Assembly (NCBI GenBank): GCA_003454835.1
Contig: DMTA01000420.1
Span: 1 to 44,783 of the forward strand
Direction of reading: 5' to 3'
Length of the DNA stretch: 44,783 nucleotides
Source: Achromobacter sp.
GTDB taxonomy: Bacteria > Pseudomonadota > Gammaproteobacteria > Burkholderiales > Burkholderiaceae_B
Of this stretch, positions 19,176-29,288 are shown piece by piece (within the stretch, counting starts at the first letter, position 1; each line of letters starts with the position of its first letter). Both the position numbers and the translations under genes were made by a program. The notes beneath the pieces were generated by a model, which made no database searches, was not told the origin of the DNA, and worked only from the letters and a program-made list of their open reading frames with translations.

Positions 19176-19502
19176 TTACTCGTCGATAGGTAAACCCAAC
19201 AAGTCGAGCGCCGCGCCAAAAGCATCGGGACCCGAGCAAAGGAAAACCGCCACGTCGCCGGGATTCATATTTTCCAGCACTTGGTCGATCTGTTCTTGCG
19301 CATTATCAACATTGTCGACATTGGCGGCGTGTATGTCCGCTCCTGCATCGACTTTTTCGCGCGGCACGATGTCAGCAATCGCATTGAGATCGTCTACGCC
19401 CATCACGACATAGACGCTGATGCTTTCGCCATCCAGCGTGGTGTGCAGCTCGACGCCGCCCGCTACGTCGGCAACGTGCCGACTGAGTATTTCCATTTCC
19501 AT
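19176..19502 (-). CDS. Small acidic uncharacterised protein
   Basis: I do not recognise this 108-residue protein. It is strongly acidic, with many Asp/Glu and few basic residues, and has no signal peptide or membrane segment. Alternating valine-rich strands (VYVVMG, VAVFLCSG) and helices suggest a small alpha/beta fold. There is one cysteine, in FLCSGPDA. AAGGAA precedes the ATG at 19500-19502 and supports translation from there. It lies beside the AT-rich island, on the same strand as the next small gene. Confidence 0.7.
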   Translation of the reverse strand: MEMEILSRHVADVAGGVELHTTLDGESISVYVVMGVDDLNAIADIVPREKVDAGADIHAANVDNVDNAQEQIDQVLENMNPGDVAVFLCSGPDAFGAALDLLGLPIDE

Positions 19503-19589
19503 ATTCCTTGATTTGCAGGCTGAGCCCGCCAGGGCGCCGCACCATGCAGGTGCTCACGCACGCCCAGGCGCGACTATAACAGTCTTAGG

Positions 19590-19988
19590 CTAACGTTTCT
19601 TGGTCAGGGGACCAAGCGACTGCCGGGCGGCCCCGGAAGTTGCCGCCACGCTACGGCAGCGCACTCCGGCTTCCGCCAGCACGCGGGCCAGCGGCTTCTG
19701 CGCGGCCAGGAACGTGGTCTTCTCGTCGCCTGCCAGCTTGCACAGGAAAAGCTGGGCCTGAAGCTGGGTACGGCGGGCCTTTCGGTTGTCAGCCTCTTTG
19801 GCGAGCCATTCGCCCACCCAGGCGGCGGCGGCCTCGGCATCGCCCTGCTGCTTGACGTGGCCGAGCAGGTCGTAGACGGCGACGCCGTCGATGCGCTCAT
19901 CCTCGCCGCGCGAGAGGAACAGCTTGGCGGATTGGCCCGTGTAGCCGGGGACGACCGCCAGGCAATCCCGTTCTGCGGGTTTTTTCAT
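19590..19988 (-). CDS. Uncharacterised basic helical protein
   Basis: This 132-residue protein is not recognised. Its central part (residues about 45-110) is predicted by eye to be helical and rich in alanine, lysine and arginine. It starts MKKPAERDCL and ends in the basic TKKR. It has no signal peptide or hydrophobic segment. Codon and base composition fit the genome, which supports a real gene. It lies about 100 bp upstream of the small acidic gene on the same strand. Confidence 0.6.
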   Translation of the reverse strand: MKKPAERDCLAVVPGYTGQSAKLFLSRGEDERIDGVAVYDLLGHVKQQGDAEAAAAWVGEWLAKEADNRKARRTQLQAQLFLCKLAGDEKTTFLAAQKPLARVLAEAGVRCRSVAATSGAARQSLGPLTKKR

Positions 19989-20111
19989 GGTGTTTTCGAA
20001 TGTGGTTTAGCAAGAACCCCGGACTGTAACGCAGGCGCGCGCGCAGTCCTATTGCTGAAGCCGAAGTCTGCTATCGTCGACCTGTTCTTTTACCCCTACA
20101 TGGTGGACATC

Positions 20112-20411
20112 ATGCAACGCGATTTCGACTTGGTCGTCACGATTCTGGGCGCCCTGCGCGACGCCTCCGGCCCCAACCTGAGCACGCACGACATCAAGAA
20201 TGCCGCGCTGCCGCACCCCGAAGAGCAAGGCCTGCAGGTCATCGCGCATCACCTGGACCTGCTGGAAGATGCCGGTCTGGTCAAGCAGGTCAGCGAGACT
20301 GCGGCGAACGCGGGTGCGACGCGCTGGCGCATTACCTGGAAGGGGTATGACGCCCTCGAGCAGGATGAGGACGACGAAGATGAGGACGAGGACTTCGACG
20401 CGGAAGAATGA
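20112..20411 (+). CDS. DUF2513-like winged-helix protein with acidic tail
   Basis: This 99-residue protein begins MQRDFDLVVTILGAL, resembling DUF2513 proteins (usually MKRD.DL...IL). A middle part, IAHHLDLLEDAGLV, fits a winged-helix recognition region. It ends in an almost pure Asp/Glu run of about 17 residues. I chose the ATG at 20112 because GGTGGA sits six bases upstream; an ATG 12 bp earlier has no ribosome site. A DNA-binding or regulatory role is inferred from the fold only. Confidence 0.65.
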   Translation: MQRDFDLVVTILGALRDASGPNLSTHDIKNAALPHPEEQGLQVIAHHLDLLEDAGLVKQVSETAANAGATRWRITWKGYDALEQDEDDEDEDEDFDAEE

Positions 20412-20436
20412 GAGACCCGTCCGCCCGATCAGCGCC

Positions 20437-20742
20437 TCATTGGCGCAATGATTGAGCCATTTGCCGGTGTTGTCGTTGCTGCCGGATGCGCCGCGTCAGC
20501 AGCGCCGCAGCGGCGCCGATCACCAGACTGAACATGAAGGCGGCGATCGACAGCATCGCCGCCAGTTCGTCAAACCCACCCTGGCGCGCCAGCAACAGCA
20601 CCACTGCGAAGATCGTCGCCGCCAACGCCAGCAGGCCGATCACCAAGTGCTTGACGGACTGCAGCCGGCCGCACAAGGCGCCGCCGGCAAGCGCGGCGGC
20701 CACCATGGCAGCCATGGACCAGAACAGATACTCGTAGTGCAT
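20437..20742 (-). CDS. Small membrane protein, function unknown
   Basis: This 101-residue protein has three hydrophobic segments (about residues 5-23, 33-52 and 60-82) and a basic, Gln/Arg-rich C-terminus (RRIRQQRQHRQ). The start at 20740-20742 (MHYEYLFW) is preceded by GGAGA; an upstream ATG adds eight residues. It lies 102 bp after the RidA gene on the same strand and could be in the same transcript. No family is recognised. Confidence 0.7.
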   Translation of the reverse strand: MHYEYLFWSMAAMVAAALAGGALCGRLQSVKHLVIGLLALAATIFAVVLLLARQGGFDELAAMLSIAAFMFSLVIGAAAALLTRRIRQQRQHRQMAQSLRQ

Positions 20743-20844
20743 GTGGACGGTCTCCGCCAAGGGCAATGAGGCGCACGCATTATAGGCGTCGCCTGCTTTG
20801 CGGCCCCTCGCGTCTGGCCTCGCCCCGCTGAACGCGGACAGCGG

Positions 20845-21267
20845 TCAGCCCACCGCCACCACGCTGATTTCCACCATCGCGCCGTAATGCAGTTCCCGCG
20901 TGGGCACGATGGCGCGCGCGGGGCGGTGGCTGCCAAAGCAGGCTTCATACACCGCGTTGACCTCATCCCACAGACTGACGTCCGGGATGTATACGGTGAC
21001 GTTGACCACCGACGATAACGACGAGCCTGCAGCCTCGAGAATGGCCAGCACGCTGCGCAGCGCTTCCCTTGTCTGGCCAGCCGCGTCCGCCGCCAGCACG
21101 GGGCGCACGCCGGGCGCGGACGGGGGCAAAAAGCCCAGTTGTCCGGAGACGAAGACGAAGCCGTTTGCGCGAACCGCCTGGGAGTAATGCCCGGCCGGCG
21201 GTGTGGCGTCGGGCGTTTGGATGAAGCCCATGCCGGAGTCCTTGTTGATGCGCGGCTTACCAGCCAC
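20845..21267 (-). CDS. RidA-family enamine/imine deaminase
   Basis: This 140-residue RidA (YjgF) protein carries the substrate-carboxylate arginine at Arg118 in PARAIV and the C-terminal VEISVVAV strand. RidA proteins hydrolyse reactive enamine/imine intermediates released by PLP dehydratases. It overlaps the 3' end of the DSD1-type enzyme gene by 11 bp. The two proteins are therefore likely translationally coupled and work on the same pathway. Confidence 0.9.
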   Translation of the reverse strand: MAGKPRINKDSGMGFIQTPDATPPAGHYSQAVRANGFVFVSGQLGFLPPSAPGVRPVLAADAAGQTREALRSVLAILEAAGSSLSSVVNVTVYIPDVSLWDEVNAVYEACFGSHRPARAIVPTRELHYGAMVEISVVAVG

Positions 21268-22414
21268 GGAAGCGTTCCCAACGTGCCACTACGCCCGGCT
21301 CGCCGGGGCGCACGACCTCGTAGGCGTCATGCTGTGCGGACGTCGCGCAGGCGTGATTCGGGACGATGCGCAGCTTGGCGCCGATGGGCAGGTCCGGCAG
21401 GACCGCGCCGCTGCCGGGGCGCACCTTGACGATCCCCTGCTCTTGGTTGGTTTCGGCCAGCAGCACGTCCGGATAAACCTTGCCATCGGCATCGCACACC
21501 AGGCCGTACAACTGGTCCACCGGCTGCTTGGCCGTGCCGCGATCCCGGGACATGGCCATCCATCCGGCGTCGACCAGGATCCAGCCCTTCTCGGGCTGAT
21601 GGCCGATGACGGTAGTCAACACCGTCGCGGCGATGTCGTCCACGCTGCACACCCCCAACCCCGCCATGACCAGGTCGAAGAAGACGTACACGCCAGCGCG
21701 GACTTCCGTCACACCATCCAGATTGCGCGCAAAGTGCGCAGTGGGCGTGGAACCGACGCTGACTACCGGGCACGGCAGGCCCGCGCTGCGAATCGCCTCT
21801 GCGCAGCTCACGGCGGCCCAGCGTTCCTGTTCGGCCATGTCGGCAATGGCCTCGACACTGCGGCAACCATAGGATTCGCCCGCGTGCGTCATGACGCCGC
21901 GCAAGCGGGCGCCGTCTTCGTGCAACACGCGCGCGATCGACAGCAGTTGGTCCATGTCCTTGGGCTGCACGCCGGCACGGTGGCCGTCGCAATCGATCTC
22001 GATCAGCGCCGGGATGGGGTCGCCGGCGGCCTTGGAACGTGCCGACACCGCCCGCGCGGCCTCGATACTGTCGACCACCACGGTCAGGTCGACGCCGCGC
22101 TGACGCAGGGCCAGCACGCGGTTGAGCTTCGACGGCGATACGCCGACCGCATAGAGCAGATCGGTGACGCCGGCCGCGGCGAACTGTTCGGCCTCCTGGA
22201 GGGTCGAGACGGCGGCCGGCCCTTGCGGCGTCGCCATCAGACGGCGGGCGACCTCGATCGACTTGGGTGTTTTCAGATGGGGCCGCAGCCGGACGCCGTG
22301 GCCGGCCATCAGGGCGTTCAGCCGCTCGATATTGCGCGTCATGCGCGTTTCGTCGAGCAGCAGGCAAGGTGTTTCCAGAGCATCCAGCGGGGACGCGGCG
22401 GTTTCCAGGGTCAT
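21257..22414 (-). CDS. DSD1-type PLP enzyme (D-serine/D-threonine dehydratase or aldolase)
   Basis: This 385-residue fold-type III PLP enzyme has an alanine-racemase-like N-terminal barrel and a C-terminal beta domain. The PLP lysine is Lys48 in RPHLKTPK. The metal-binding pair His354 and Cys356 (NHACAT) matches the zinc site of eukaryotic D-serine dehydratase. The family includes D-serine dehydratases, D-threonine aldolases and hydroxyaspartate dehydratases, and the exact substrate cannot be read from the sequence. The overlapping RidA gene favours a dehydratase reaction that makes an enamine. It is divergent from a LysR gene, 123 bp between starts. Confidence 0.88.
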   Translation of the reverse strand: MTLETAASPLDALETPCLLLDETRMTRNIERLNALMAGHGVRLRPHLKTPKSIEVARRLMATPQGPAAVSTLQEAEQFAAAGVTDLLYAVGVSPSKLNRVLALRQRGVDLTVVVDSIEAARAVSARSKAAGDPIPALIEIDCDGHRAGVQPKDMDQLLSIARVLHEDGARLRGVMTHAGESYGCRSVEAIADMAEQERWAAVSCAEAIRSAGLPCPVVSVGSTPTAHFARNLDGVTEVRAGVYVFFDLVMAGLGVCSVDDIAATVLTTVIGHQPEKGWILVDAGWMAMSRDRGTAKQPVDQLYGLVCDADGKVYPDVLLAETNQEQGIVKVRPGSGAVLPDLPIGAKLRIVPNHACATSAQHDAYEVVRPGEPGVVARWERFRGW

Positions 22415-22511
22415 GGCGGTCTCTTTGCGAAATTGGCGGCGGGCACATCGCGGCCCGCGGAAATCAGCACGCAGTATGGCGCGAATGATGCTTCGCTTGT
22501 TTAATACGAAC

Positions 22512-22526
22512 TTAATATTCCATTAA
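22512..22526. promoter_or_regulatory. Candidate LysR-type operator in the divergent promoter region
   Basis: TTAATATTCCATTAA is a 5-5-5 perfect inverted repeat containing a T-N11-A core, the usual form of LysR-type binding sites. It lies between the DSD1-type gene and the lysR gene, 11 bp before the latter's start. Confidence 0.65.
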
Positions 22527-22537
22527 GCCGTAAATGA

Positions 22538-23452
22538 ATGATCGCCACGGACGACCTGCGCTTTTTCCTAAGCCTTTCCACCGCAGGCTCGCTTGCGCAA
22601 GCCGCGCGCGCGCTGGACGTGACGCCACCTGCGGTCACTCAGCGCCTGAACGCGCTGGAAAAAAGGCTGGGCGTAAGGCTGGTCAACCGCTCGGCCCGCG
22701 GCATTGCGCTTACCGAAGAAGGCCGTCTGCTGGCCGTGCGCGCGGCGCAGATCTGCAGTGACCTGACCTTGCTGGCCGACGAGTTGGCGGGCCGCCGCGA
22801 CGTCGTGGCGGGACATCTTCGGGTGGTCGCGCCGCTGGGGTTCGGCCAGCGTTACATCGCCGGCCTGGTCGCCGATTTCCGGTCGCGCAGCGAAAACGTG
22901 ACGGCAAGCCTGACGTTGTCGGACGGCCCTCCCCGACTGGCATCCGACAACTGGGACGTGATGATCCACATCGGAGAGCTGCGCGACTCCACGCTGGTCG
23001 CCTATCCGCTGGCGCCCAACCGGCGCATCCTGTGCGCATCGCCCGCCTACCTGGCGCGCCACGGCGCGCCGACGTCGCCAGAAGATCTGCGCAACCATGA
23101 CTGCATCGCGTTGCGCGAAAACGACGAGGACGTGACGCTGTGGCGATTCAGGCGTGCGCGCGGCGCGGCGGTGGGCGTGCGCATCGCGCCCGTGATGTCG
23201 TGCAATGCGGGCGCGACGGCGTTGGAGTGGGCGCGGGCCGGACACGGCATCATCGCGCGGTCCGAATGGGATGTGAGCGCGCACCTGTGCACGGGCGCGC
23301 TCGTGCCGTTGCTGGCGGGCTGGAATTTGCCCGACGCGAATGTCGTGGCGCTGGTGAAGTCGCGGCAAGAACTGTCCGCGCGCACGGCGGGATTTCTGGC
23401 GTCGCTGCGCGCCGCGTTCGCCATCCCGCCGTGGCGCGAGGCGCCGGCATAG
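22538..23452 (+). CDS. LysR-family transcriptional regulator
   Basis: This 304-residue regulator has an N-terminal helix-turn-helix (residues about 5-62, with GSLAQAARALDVTPPAVTQ) and a C-terminal periplasmic-binding-like effector domain (90-295). It is divergent from the DSD1-type enzyme gene, with the candidate operator between them, so it probably controls that gene and itself. The effector is likely the enzyme's substrate, a D-amino acid, by inference from the layout. Confidence 0.93.
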   Translation: MIATDDLRFFLSLSTAGSLAQAARALDVTPPAVTQRLNALEKRLGVRLVNRSARGIALTEEGRLLAVRAAQICSDLTLLADELAGRRDVVAGHLRVVAPLGFGQRYIAGLVADFRSRSENVTASLTLSDGPPRLASDNWDVMIHIGELRDSTLVAYPLAPNRRILCASPAYLARHGAPTSPEDLRNHDCIALRENDEDVTLWRFRRARGAAVGVRIAPVMSCNAGATALEWARAGHGIIARSEWDVSAHLCTGALVPLLAGWNLPDANVVALVKSRQELSARTAGFLASLRAAFAIPPWREAPA

Positions 23453-23484
23453 CGGACGCGCAGATCGAAAGCCGCCATCCGCTC

Positions 23485-23883
23485 TCAGTCGAGCATCGCT
23501 TCCGCTTCGATCTCGATCAGCCATTCCGGCAGCGACAGCCCGCTGACGATGATCCACGAAGACGGTGGCGGATCAACCTTGAAGCGGTCGCGCAGCGCCT
23601 GCGCCACGACTTCCTGTTCGGTGCTGACCGAATCGCAGATGTAGATGCGCAGCATGATGACTTGCGACAGGTTGCCGCCGGCCGCCGCCAGCACGCGCTC
23701 GATATTGTCCAGCGCGGCTTCGGTCTGCACCTGCAACCCCGGGCCGACGGTCTTTTCGTTGGCGTCCACGCCGACCTGGCCGGCTAGCAGCATGCGGCGC
23801 TGGCCGGTCACGATGACCGCCTGGCTGAAACCGTACTGCACGGAATTGAATACCGTGTCGGGGTTGACGACGATTCGGGACAT
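23485..23883 (-). CDS. RidA-like protein lacking the usual substrate arginine
   Basis: This 132-residue protein belongs to the RidA/YjgF superfamily, with VTGQRRMLLAGQVG near the N-terminus and LPEWLIEIEAEAML at the end. The conserved PARS-type arginine that binds substrate is absent: the equivalent stretch (residues about 105-111) is PPPSSWI. It is therefore probably one of the non-canonical Rid groups with another or no deaminase activity. It is convergent with the lysR gene and about 2.2 kb from the canonical RidA. Confidence 0.85.
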   Translation of the reverse strand: MSRIVVNPDTVFNSVQYGFSQAVIVTGQRRMLLAGQVGVDANEKTVGPGLQVQTEAALDNIERVLAAAGGNLSQVIMLRIYICDSVSTEQEVVAQALRDRFKVDPPPSSWIIVSGLSLPEWLIEIEAEAMLD

Positions 23884-24040
23884 GAGCTTCTCCTGTGCAA
23901 GCCGGCGCTAGGCGGCCGGCCATTCTAGCAACCGTGCTTGCGTCAGGACACCGCCGCCGCGCCGGATCGACCAAATGCGGTATGGAGGGGCGGCACGGCG
24001 TTTGCTACGCTGGCTCATCTGTTCAGCCAGGGTGATGGCC

Positions 24041-24349
24041 ATGAGCGACAAGATTCGAGTCCTGTGCATTCAACCCGCATCTGCATCCGCGCGTTTCGCG
24101 TTTCTGTTGATCGCGTTGAAGTGGTCGCTGGGCGCCACGCCCCGGCCGTCGCGGCTGCAGATTGGGCCGCATGACCTGGCGCCTGAAGGTTCGGAGGGTG
24201 CGTTCTGGCAATTTGCGCTGCGCCACGCCTTTTCCAGCCAATCCATCCTTGTCACGCGAGGCGATCATTGGGATGTTTCGGCGTCGGTGGACGGCGACGA
24301 AGTCCGCGCGTTTGGCCGGACCTTTGCGCTGAGGCAGTGCCTTTTTTGA
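24041..24349 (+). CDS. Uncharacterised small protein
   Basis: I do not recognise this 102-residue protein (MSDKIRVLCIQP...). It shows mixed alpha/beta character with no signal peptide or clear membrane segment. I chose the ATG at 24041 because AGGGTG lies six bases upstream; an ATG six bases earlier is an alternative. Codon use fits the surroundings. Confidence 0.55.
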   Translation: MSDKIRVLCIQPASASARFAFLLIALKWSLGATPRPSRLQIGPHDLAPEGSEGAFWQFALRHAFSSQSILVTRGDHWDVSASVDGDEVRAFGRTFALRQCLF

Positions 24350-24416
24350 TCCGGGTCTTGGCCCGGCAGATCAGGCCCACGCAACGGGCCCACCGCCGCG
24401 CGATGCGCCCCGCGCC

Positions 24417-24674
24417 TCAAACGTCGGCGGGCGTCTTGCGATGAAAGGCGGCCAGCTCTTGCGCAGTCCACCGCTGGCGCGCCTCGTCCTGACAGCAGGT
24501 CCGGTACACCAGAGCGCCCACGTCCAGAAAGCGCTTCACATCGGCTTCCGAAAGCTTGCCCTGCACCTGCATGAGGCAGTCGGCAAGGGTTGAAAGCACG
24601 CCGTCCCATCCGTCGAACCTTCCCGGCGACACCGGCAACGTGATCATGCGCGCCATCATTTCACTATGGTCCAT
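24417..24674 (-). CDS. Uncharacterised small protein
   Basis: This 85-residue protein (MDHSEMMARMI...) is not recognised. It appears helical and contains three cysteines, two adjacent in VYRTCCQDEA. The ATG at 24672-24674 is preceded by GGAG at a good spacing. It is downstream of the pqiB-like gene on the same strand, 138 bp away. Confidence 0.6.
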   Translation of the reverse strand: MDHSEMMARMITLPVSPGRFDGWDGVLSTLADCLMQVQGKLSEADVKRFLDVGALVYRTCCQDEARQRWTAQELAAFHRKTPADV

Positions 24675-24812
24675 GCTGAGTCTCCGCTCTGTCGCGGCGC
24701 CGCTCGGTCCGCAACCACCGGGCGCCCCGAATTCATGCAGCAAGTGGCGTTCCCGGCGGGAAGCGGTGTCGGACGCATTCCATGGACTTCGACGCAGAGA
24801 TGCCTGGGCAGA

Positions 24813-26459
24813 TCAACGGGTCGCCCGCCCCGTTACCGGATCCGGCGCGCGCCCCCGCAGCAGGGATCCCGGATGGGTCTGCAGGTAGTCGGCCAATTCC
24901 CGTAACGACCGAGCGGTCCGCGCCAGCTCTTGCAGCAACGCGCTCGTGTTGACTGGCAAGCCCGAATCGGGGCTGAGCAGCCCGCCGACCGCGGCCAGCG
25001 ACCGGCTTGCCTGGCGCAACGTCGCGGTCGCCTCGGGGGCAAGCTGAGTGTCCAGCCGCTTCATCAGCTTGGACGAGCCCTGGAGCAGGTTGTTGAGTTC
25101 TGCGCCCAGCGCTTCAAAGGGAATCCCGTCGAGCTTGGTCAGGATGCTGTTGATCTGCAGTTGCAACTGATCCAGATTGTTAGGCACCGTGGGAATGAAA
25201 GGCGCTTCCTCCATCTTGAACGTCACGGGCTCGGCGTCCGGAAATACCGCCATGGCGATATACAACTGTCCCGTTAGCAGGTTGCCGATGCGTAACTGCG
25301 CCCGCATTCCCTGGTCGATCATGGCCGCCATCAGCTTGCCGCTGGGATGCGTGTCCGTAGAGCCGGAAAACTCCTTGATCTCCGCAAATGTCTTGGCGCC
25401 CAGCCGCTCGGGATAGAGCGTGGCGTCTACCAGCGCGTAGAACTCCTGCGTGCTCCGGTCCAATTCCAGTCCGATGGCGTCGACCTGCCCAACCGACGCG
25501 CCAAACGCGTCGATGGGCGCGCCGACGGACAGTCCGCGTACCGATTGATTGAAGCGCATGCGGATGCGCAGCGGCGTACCGTCCGGCTGCGCACGCGCTG
25601 CGGGCTCGGAGGGGTAAATGACGAACGCGGCGTCCGACTTGGCTGCGGTGTGCAAACGGGTCTCGACGGAATCGAAAGCGACGCCACCCACGATCACTGA
25701 CACGAGCGACTGAGACCGCACTTGCAGCCCGCCCGCGTCCACCGAGAAGTCGACACCGCTGGCATTCCAGAAACGCGTGCCTTCGTTGACGAAGGCATCA
25801 TTGGGCGCATCCACGAACACCTGAATATCGACGCCCTTGCCGGTGGCGTCCAGCCGGTAACTCACCACCTGTCCTACCGCGATGCGCCGGTAATAGACGG
25901 GCGATCCGATGTCCAGCGAACCGAGGTCGTGGCCCTTGAGCGTGAAGCGCTTGCCCGGCCTGTCCTGCGTCACCTCGGGCGGGATTTCCAGGCCGACGAA
26001 TGCGAATTTGTTTGCCTTGCGTGGATCGCTGCCGCCATTGCGGCCGGCGGGATCCAGGCCGATGTAGGCGCCGGACAGCAGCGTGCTCAGGCCCGATACG
26101 CCGCTGAGCGTCAGGCGCGGCCGCACCACCCAGAACACAGTGCCTTCTTGCAGGAGCCCCGCCGCGTCCTTGTTGAGCTGCACCGTCGCAATCACGCCGG
26201 TCCGGTCCGCGTTGAGCGCCACACGCTGCACCGTACCGACGTTCACTTCCTTGTAGCGGACCTGCGTCTTGCCAGCCTCCAGCCCTTCTGCCGTCTGAAA
26301 ACTTATCGTGGCCTCGGGTCCCGCGTCCATCCAGACCTTGAGCACGAGCAGCAGGCCGCCCAGCGCCGCGACGATCGGCACCAGCCATATCCAGGAAAAT
26401 CGCCGGCCCCGGCCGGCGGGCGGCGGCTTTTGAGCGGCTGCAGGCGCAGTCTCGGGCAT
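24813..26459 (-). CDS. pqiB: PqiB-like MCE-domain intermembrane transport protein
   Basis: This 548-residue protein has a short cytoplasmic N-terminus, one membrane helix (residues about 21-40, IWLVPIVAALGG) and tandem MCE/MlaD domains (near residues 45-140, 160-250 and 285-400), each with a G.....V.Y.....G.V pattern. A helical C-terminal region follows. PqiB forms a hexameric tunnel that moves lipids between inner and outer membrane, normally with PqiA and the lipoprotein PqiC. Neither partner gene is adjacent. The start at 26457-26459 is preceded by AAGGA. Confidence 0.88.
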   Translation of the reverse strand: MPETAPAAAQKPPPAGRGRRFSWIWLVPIVAALGGLLLVLKVWMDAGPEATISFQTAEGLEAGKTQVRYKEVNVGTVQRVALNADRTGVIATVQLNKDAAGLLQEGTVFWVVRPRLTLSGVSGLSTLLSGAYIGLDPAGRNGGSDPRKANKFAFVGLEIPPEVTQDRPGKRFTLKGHDLGSLDIGSPVYYRRIAVGQVVSYRLDATGKGVDIQVFVDAPNDAFVNEGTRFWNASGVDFSVDAGGLQVRSQSLVSVIVGGVAFDSVETRLHTAAKSDAAFVIYPSEPAARAQPDGTPLRIRMRFNQSVRGLSVGAPIDAFGASVGQVDAIGLELDRSTQEFYALVDATLYPERLGAKTFAEIKEFSGSTDTHPSGKLMAAMIDQGMRAQLRIGNLLTGQLYIAMAVFPDAEPVTFKMEEAPFIPTVPNNLDQLQLQINSILTKLDGIPFEALGAELNNLLQGSSKLMKRLDTQLAPEATATLRQASRSLAAVGGLLSPDSGLPVNTSALLQELARTARSLRELADYLQTHPGSLLRGRAPDPVTGRATR

Positions 26460-26619
26460 TGAGGCATCCTTCTTGAGCACGCGTACGGACTCTGGGTGCA
26501 ATCCCGATAAAGCGTCGCGCCGGGCGGTCCGCCGCGCAACAAGGGTATTCCCGACATCAGGGCCTCCCTGTGGCGCCAATAGCGGGTAGGATAGCCATCC
26601 CAATAAACAGGAAAGCTCC

Positions 26620-27105
26620 GTGAATATCGAAATCCGTGCTGCCGCGCCGTCGGACGCGGCCCAGATCCATGCCTTCATCACCGAACTGGCCGTCTATGAA
26701 CGGGCTGCGCATGAGGTGATTGCCAGCGCCGAAGACGTCGAGCGCACCTTGTTTGCCGAAGGCTCCCCCGCCCGCGCCTTGATGTGCCTGCTGGAAGGCA
26801 AGGCCATCGGCTACGCCGTCTATTTCTACAGCTACTCCACCTGGCTCGGCAAGAACGGCATCTATCTCGAAGATCTGTACGTCACACCCGAACACCGTGG
26901 CATCGGCGCGGGCCGCGACCTGTTGCGTCATCTGGCGCGCGAGGCCGTGGCGAACGGCTGCGGACGTCTGGAATGGAGCGTGCTGGACTGGAATCAGCCC
27001 GCCATCGACTTCTATCAGTCCATCGGCGCCCTTCCCCAGGACGAATGGGTGCGCTATCGGATGGCAGGCGATGCGTTGGTCAACTTCGCCGAGGGCCGCC
27101 GCTAG
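26620..27105 (+). CDS. GNAT-family N-acetyltransferase
   Basis: This 161-residue acetyltransferase resembles diamine (spermidine/spermine-type) acetyltransferases. The acetyl-CoA loop is PEHRGIGAGRDLL near residue 90, and LEWSVLDWNQPAIDFYQSIG near residue 125 is the usual C-terminal motif of that subgroup. The start codon is GTG at 26620, with AGGAAAG as a good ribosome site seven bases upstream. Its substrate is not known. It is divergent from the pqiB-like gene. Confidence 0.88.
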   Translation: MNIEIRAAAPSDAAQIHAFITELAVYERAAHEVIASAEDVERTLFAEGSPARALMCLLEGKAIGYAVYFYSYSTWLGKNGIYLEDLYVTPEHRGIGAGRDLLRHLAREAVANGCGRLEWSVLDWNQPAIDFYQSIGALPQDEWVRYRMAGDALVNFAEGRR

Positions 27106-27119
27106 GGCAGCCGCACCGG

Positions 27120-27428
27120 TTAAAACTCCGGCAGGTCGAACAGCGTGTGCAAGGTGGAACTGGGTACCGGCACCGACGCAAGGTGTTCGCGCCCGCCGGT
27201 GTCCACCAGCACGCGCACCGCGCGCGATGCGACGGTCAGGCCGTCGACGCTGATCGCGGTCTCGACCTCGGCGCCGTCCTTGATGAGTTCAATGACTTCG
27301 GAGGCTGCGGCCGTCGTGGGCTCCGAGATCCAACCGGGAACGCCGCGCACGGCCTGCCCCCAGCGCACGTAGGCGATATGGCCGCTTCCGGCCTCTTTGC
27401 GCACGGCGACGATCACATACAAAGACAT
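27120..27428 (-). CDS. Uncharacterised conserved-looking small protein
   Basis: This 102-residue protein (MSLYVIVAVRKEAGSGHIAYV...) has a beta-rich look and ends in LHTLFDLPEF. It has no signal peptide or membrane segment. I do not recognise the family with confidence. It is convergent with the acetyltransferase gene and lies 68 bp after kdsA on the same strand, so it may share the kdsA transcript. Confidence 0.65.
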   Translation of the reverse strand: MSLYVIVAVRKEAGSGHIAYVRWGQAVRGVPGWISEPTTAAASEVIELIKDGAEVETAISVDGLTVASRAVRVLVDTGGREHLASVPVPSSTLHTLFDLPEF

Positions 27429-27496
27429 CCAGGCCTCCCTAATGTTTGGCCTGGATCGTATAACAGCTTGGCGGCCGTGTGATGACCGCGCCCGCG

Positions 27497-29210
<1,714 letters not shown>

Positions 29211-29260
29211 TCCTCAGTAACGAAAGCGCTAAGGTATCGGCAAGCGCGCGGGGCAATATT

Positions 29261-29288
29261 CAAGAATCGACAATCTTGACGATTCTTG
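29261..29288. repeat. Inverted repeat with 9-bp arms, candidate operator upstream of aqpZ
   Basis: CAAGAATCG (29261-29269) and CGATTCTTG (29280-29288) are perfect inverted arms separated by 10 bp. No T-tract follows. The one-turn centre spacing suits a dimeric regulator controlling aqpZ and/or the divergent membrane-protein gene. Confidence 0.65.
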
